64,000 nt of DNA from Archegozetes longisetosus (lineage: Eukaryota; Arthropoda; Arachnida; Sarcoptiformes; Trhypochthoniidae): positions 7,419,073 to 7,483,072 of the forward strand of contig JAEMBT020000004.1 in the NCBI GenBank assembly GCA_018873245.2. The letters run 5' to 3'. How positions within the stretch are numbered: the first letter of the stretch is position 1; each line of letters begins with the position of its first letter. The notes beneath the pieces were generated by a model that saw only the letters and a list, made by a program, of their open reading frames with translations, had not been told where the DNA came from and did no database searches. Shown one piece after another: positions 61,099 to 64,000 of the stretch. The position numbers were made by a program, and so were the translations under genes.

Positions 61099-61414
61099 TT
61101 AATTATGTTTTTTTCTTGCTTTAATATTGTCGATTCGTTTTGCTTTTAATTTCTTCTTCTTTTCCTCGTTATCGATATGTTTGGCTAATTTCCACGAAAG
61201 ATAAGCACTTATGACGAAAAACGGCGACAATATTATCAAAATCGTGTATATGAACTGTCCTGGGTTTTCAGTAGCCCAAATAGCCATAGATCGAAGCCAT
61301 TCGTTCACAAACTATTTATCAATTGTTTAAATCATTTATTAATTTGAATTGAATCATGATTAAAGGGCGGAGTATTTTTCGTATAAATAAATTATAGTTA
61401 AGGACCTCAAACAT
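61099..61414 (-). CDS. SMIM15: Small integral membrane protein 15 (SMIM15)
   Basis: Two minus-strand exons: 61406-61414 (ATG TTT GAG only) and 61099-61311. Together they give 73 residues; human SMIM15 has 74. The second exon opens at AAATAG|TTTGTG and has no ATG at its head, which is why the 9-nt first exon is needed. The start MFE then FVNEW parallels the MFDIKAW start of the vertebrate protein at almost the same length. The body has a single membrane helix (FIYTILIILSPFFVISAYL), the conserved SWKLAKHID, and a Lys-rich tail. The function of SMIM15 is poorly known. The exon 1 donor (GAG|GTCCTT) is weak, so that junction is the least secure part. Confidence 0.8.
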
Positions 61415-62179
61415 TTTGTCCACAACTCGATAGATTTGGTCCTCTTCTTAACGTTGAACACAATTCGACTTTAATTATATCTACTAATTTGTTATTTAAT
61501 TTGTTTAATTAATATTTAAGCTCGGAATCTATGAATGTTTACATACTTAATATGGGTTACTATAACAACAATTATAACTACTGATAAAATGCTCGAAATA
61601 AGTGACATACAGTGAACAAAACACTAACTTTTCTTATACGAGACAGTTTGGGTAGCCGTAGTCAGCGGGAGGAGACTAGGGAGCCACAAACCTCTTAGAA
61701 GTTTTTCAGGATTTAAATGTAGGTTTGAACTTGGAAAAGTGTTGGAAAAAACTTTGAAACTGTATTTGATGCATCAATCGATTGCTTATTGCTAAACATT
61801 AGTCAAAGGTTCAATAACAAATTAATAGATATTTTAATAGGAGTTGACGTTTGTCTCAATAAATCTGGGCATTTGATTTGGCACTTTTAGCCTCCTCAAA
61901 CCTAAAACCTGGCTACAGCAGTGGTTCAAGTTTCAAAATTAAGAAAAAGTTACTATCTATAATTTAGTTCTGATTGAAAAGTATTAGAAATTTATAATAA
62001 ATAGACAGATGGACAAGTTAATAATTTTATGAAAACTTTTATATGAGTGAGTCACTTTTAAGTTGAAAAATACGAAAGACTTAAGATTCAAATATTGAGC
62101 ATTTATTGTAACTTAAATTGTAAAATATATTATAAATGAAACATTTGTTAAATAATCAAAGACTTGAACTTCAAAACTA
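61415..62179. other. Spacer with a candidate degenerate MITE
   Basis: About 760 bases between SMIM15 and the 3' end of BORCS6, both on the minus strand. A GC-richer segment at about 61643-61690 (GTAGCCGTAGTCAGCGGGAG) and a segment at 61889-61926 that reads CACTGCTGTAGCCAGG on the minus strand may be degenerate inverted ends of a roughly 280-bp element. No coding frame is present. Confidence 0.4.
61643..61926. mobile_element. Degenerate MITE candidate
   Basis: The left part (TAGCCGTAGTCAGCGGGAGG) and the right part read on the other strand (CACTGCTGTAGCCAGG then TTTTAGGTTTGAGGAGG) share a GTAGYCAG core and a GGAGG tail in inverted orientation. The right part also resembles the segment at 57105-57146. 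The ends and target duplication are not resolved, so this is only a suggestion. Confidence 0.25.
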
Positions 62180-63428
62180 TTACATTCGATATTCAACCGC
62201 TTTTTCAAATAGTTCTAGCAGACGTTTGACTTCTTTTCTAAAAGATATAAAATTCATGTTTTTAACCACATATTAAGCATAAATAAAGTTCAATTTACTC
62301 AAAAAACTTACAATTCTTCTGTCAGTTTATTAATTGGTTTCATTGATTGATTCAATTCTTCGCATTTAGCCATCAATTGATACATTGACTGTAGGGATTT
62401 TGAATCATACTTAAAAAACGATCAAATCTAACGATAGGTAAAAATACCTTTATATTGGAATCAATAACATCACACGTTTTGTTCAGACATGTCTCATAAG
62501 TGGAAATACATTCAACTGTTAGTGAAGTTATCTACAAATAGAAAAGCATCAACTTTATTTCGGTTGATTATTCAGTTCTGAACATCTATTACATTATGAG
62601 TTGATTCCGAAATATGTCTCAACATTGAGTTTATGTTACTTGATAATAGTTTTGTTTGTTTTTCCAAATTATTTAATGTTTTGAATTCGATTCGATCCGA
62701 TTGTCGGGAGGAACGACCTAAAAATTTCATACGAATTAACTTACGAAAACATTTTCAACAAAAAATTTATGAAATGGTACTTAGAAAGTATACTAATTGA
62801 TTACTCAATTGACTGATTAAATTAATTGGTTTCAATTTAATGATGAACAAATCTCAATCTAAAACACTTAGAATAATGAGAAACAGAAAAACGAGAGGAA
62901 CCTTCTATGGAAGGTGAAGAAGTGCTGTGTTTGAGTTTTTTCTCAAAGTCCTGTGCCACATATGAGACCATTTGCCCGTCATATGAAACAAAATCTGGTA
63001 CTTCGTTCATATGATCGCAGCTCTCATTGAATGCCGAACTTGAGTTCAAATTCAAGTTTTCGGTTTCATAACTGGCTTTCGTTTTTCACCCAATTAACTA
63101 TAGTTGACGACAATTGGGGTAATGATAGACTTGATGACAATTTCTTTGTTAGTTCTTTATTAGTATTGGCTTGTTTATGATAATTATGTGGACTTATCTC
63201 TAACTCTTCTCCCAGTTCGATATCTATTTGTTCGCTGTTTTCATCGCTTTCATCGAATGAGATTTCAGTATAAGAAGAGGTCATTAAGTCATTGCACAGT
63301 TGTTCACAAATTCCTTCTTCATTAGCACTCAATGGACTCATTGTGGAGGCGTTGTCCTCGTCTCGAGTCGGAGACAAGTCTACCGAAGACTTTGAGCTCA
63401 TTTCTGTCCTATTAGTCAATATTGACAT
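62180..63428 (-). CDS. BORCS6: BORCS6 (lyspersin), BORC complex subunit; two apparent one-base insertions
   Basis: Minus-strand exons: 62902-63428, 62593-62717, 62448-62531, 62311-62388 and 62180-62237. Conserved blocks are DGQMVSYVAQDFEKKLK, NLEKQTKLLSSNINSMLRHI, SLTVECISTYETCLNKTCDV, IDSNIKSMYQLMAKCEELNQ and KEVKRLLELFEKAV, matching the C-terminal half of lyspersin. BORC sits on lysosomes and recruits Arl8 for kinesin-driven movement to the cell periphery. Two places break the frame by one extra base: a run of five A on the coding strand at 63082-63086, and GG (instead of G) at 62340-62341 after the codons for NQSM. Removing one base at each gives 870 nt and 289 residues in one frame. A 55-nt intron could explain the first break but nothing explains the second. 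The acidic N-terminus (DESDENSEQIDIELGEELE) is unconserved. Confidence 0.8.
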
Positions 63429-63811
63429 GAATCGAAAATAAACAAAAACAATAATTAGAGCAAATATTTAATCTTTATTTGACACAAATTAATGAAATAT
63501 AAGATGATAATGAATTTGAATCGTAAAGGTTGAGTATCAGATATGGGAAACAATTTAGTTGATTGTTCAAATTGAATGACATTTAATATGATGTCAATAA
63601 AAATGTTATTACATAACATAAACCTCGTTATGGTAACACAAACTCTGGTAATACATTGAGTCACGTGTTGAAGGGAGGGGTCAGTCATTGAGTCATAAAT
63701 TGTTTACAAACTTTGAACAAATAAAAGATCAAAACTTAATCTCATTTTAACAAAGATCTCAGTTTACTTCACTTTTGTTTAGTTTACTTCATTTAAACTT
63801 AGTCACAAACC
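63429..63811. promoter_or_regulatory. Divergent region between BORCS6 and a plus-strand gene
   Basis: About 380 bases lie between the BORCS6 start codon (63428, minus) and an ATG at 63812 (plus). It contains a repeated AGTTTACTTCA (about 63762 and 63781). The 77-codon minus-strand frame at 63455-63688 is AT-driven and is not accepted as a gene. Confidence 0.35.
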
Positions 63812-64000
63812 ATGACGAGAGTGAGTATTGAATAGTTTTTCAGTAATAACAAATGTTATTTTTATAAGTGAAATTTGATCAGATCAATTGCAACTTTTCA
63901 ATTGACAGACAAACGAAGAAATGAGAAACTCAAACGGATGTTCAAAACTATTTTCGTTTGGTTTGATTTATCGCATAATTGATAGCATATTATTATTTGT
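63812..64000 (+). CDS. Start of an unidentified gene, truncated by the window edge
   Basis: A 9-nt first coding exon (ATG ACG AGA, 63812-63820) is followed by a strong donor, GTGAGT. The 88-nt intron ends in TTGACAG at 63908, and the second exon opens in frame (TNEEMRNSNGCSKLF). It then enters a hydrophobic run (SFGLIYRIIDSILLF) that reaches the window end without a stop. The hydrophobic run suggests a membrane helix. I do not recognise the family from 33 residues. Confidence 0.4.

Overview
The window is AT-rich eukaryotic nuclear DNA with compact multi-exon genes. Most introns are about 55-150 nt with GT..AG ends, a few reach 1-3 kb, and genes are separated by long AT-rich spacers. The protein set is typical of an animal: Exo70, a phospholipid scramblase, USP12/46, angiomotin, a NUAK kinase, ariadne-1, NDUFAF2, SMIM15 and BORCS6. 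The base composition, short introns and an angiomotin gene suggest an arthropod, plausibly a chelicerate such as a mite. That placement is inference. I see no bacterial genes, CRISPR arrays or viral genes. All exon boundaries were read by eye from splice consensus, frame and family similarity.

Layout. 1-176 is the end of an unrecognised plus-strand exon. About 12 kb follows with almost nothing readable. 12253-13383 (minus) is a Spot14/MID1IP1-family gene with an internal Gly-Leu-Asn-Ser repeat. 19286-20398 (minus) is a four-exon gene of unknown function. 22287-25237 (minus) is EXO70 in six exons. 25893 (plus) is a likely first coding exon of an unidentified gene. 30578-32174 (plus) is a phospholipid scramblase in eight exons with one GC-AG intron. 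34184-35212 (minus) is an intronless USP12/46-type deubiquitinase. 36337-39710 (plus) is angiomotin in nine exons. 42653-52761 (plus) is a NUAK-type kinase with a very long Ser-rich tail and an apparent one-base frameshift. 54201-55681 holds two candidate hAT-like non-autonomous transposons. 57465-59088 (plus) is ariadne-1. 59770-59925 (minus) is an orphan terminal exon. 60340-60906 (plus) is NDUFAF2. 61099-61414 (minus) is SMIM15 with a 9-nt first coding exon. 62180-63428 (minus) is BORCS6 with two apparent one-base insertions. A divergent plus-strand gene starts at 63812 and runs off the end.

The genes do not form a pathway or operon. They are housekeeping and regulatory genes of vesicle tethering (EXO70, BORCS6), ubiquitin control (USP12/46, ariadne-1), Hippo and polarity signalling (angiomotin, NUAK), membrane lipid scrambling and complex I assembly. 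I found no convincing new biological system. The points most worth checking are the three one-base frameshifts in otherwise intact genes, the hAT-like element with a near-perfect 8-bp target duplication, the GC-AG intron, and the two unrecognised spliced or exon-like coding units.
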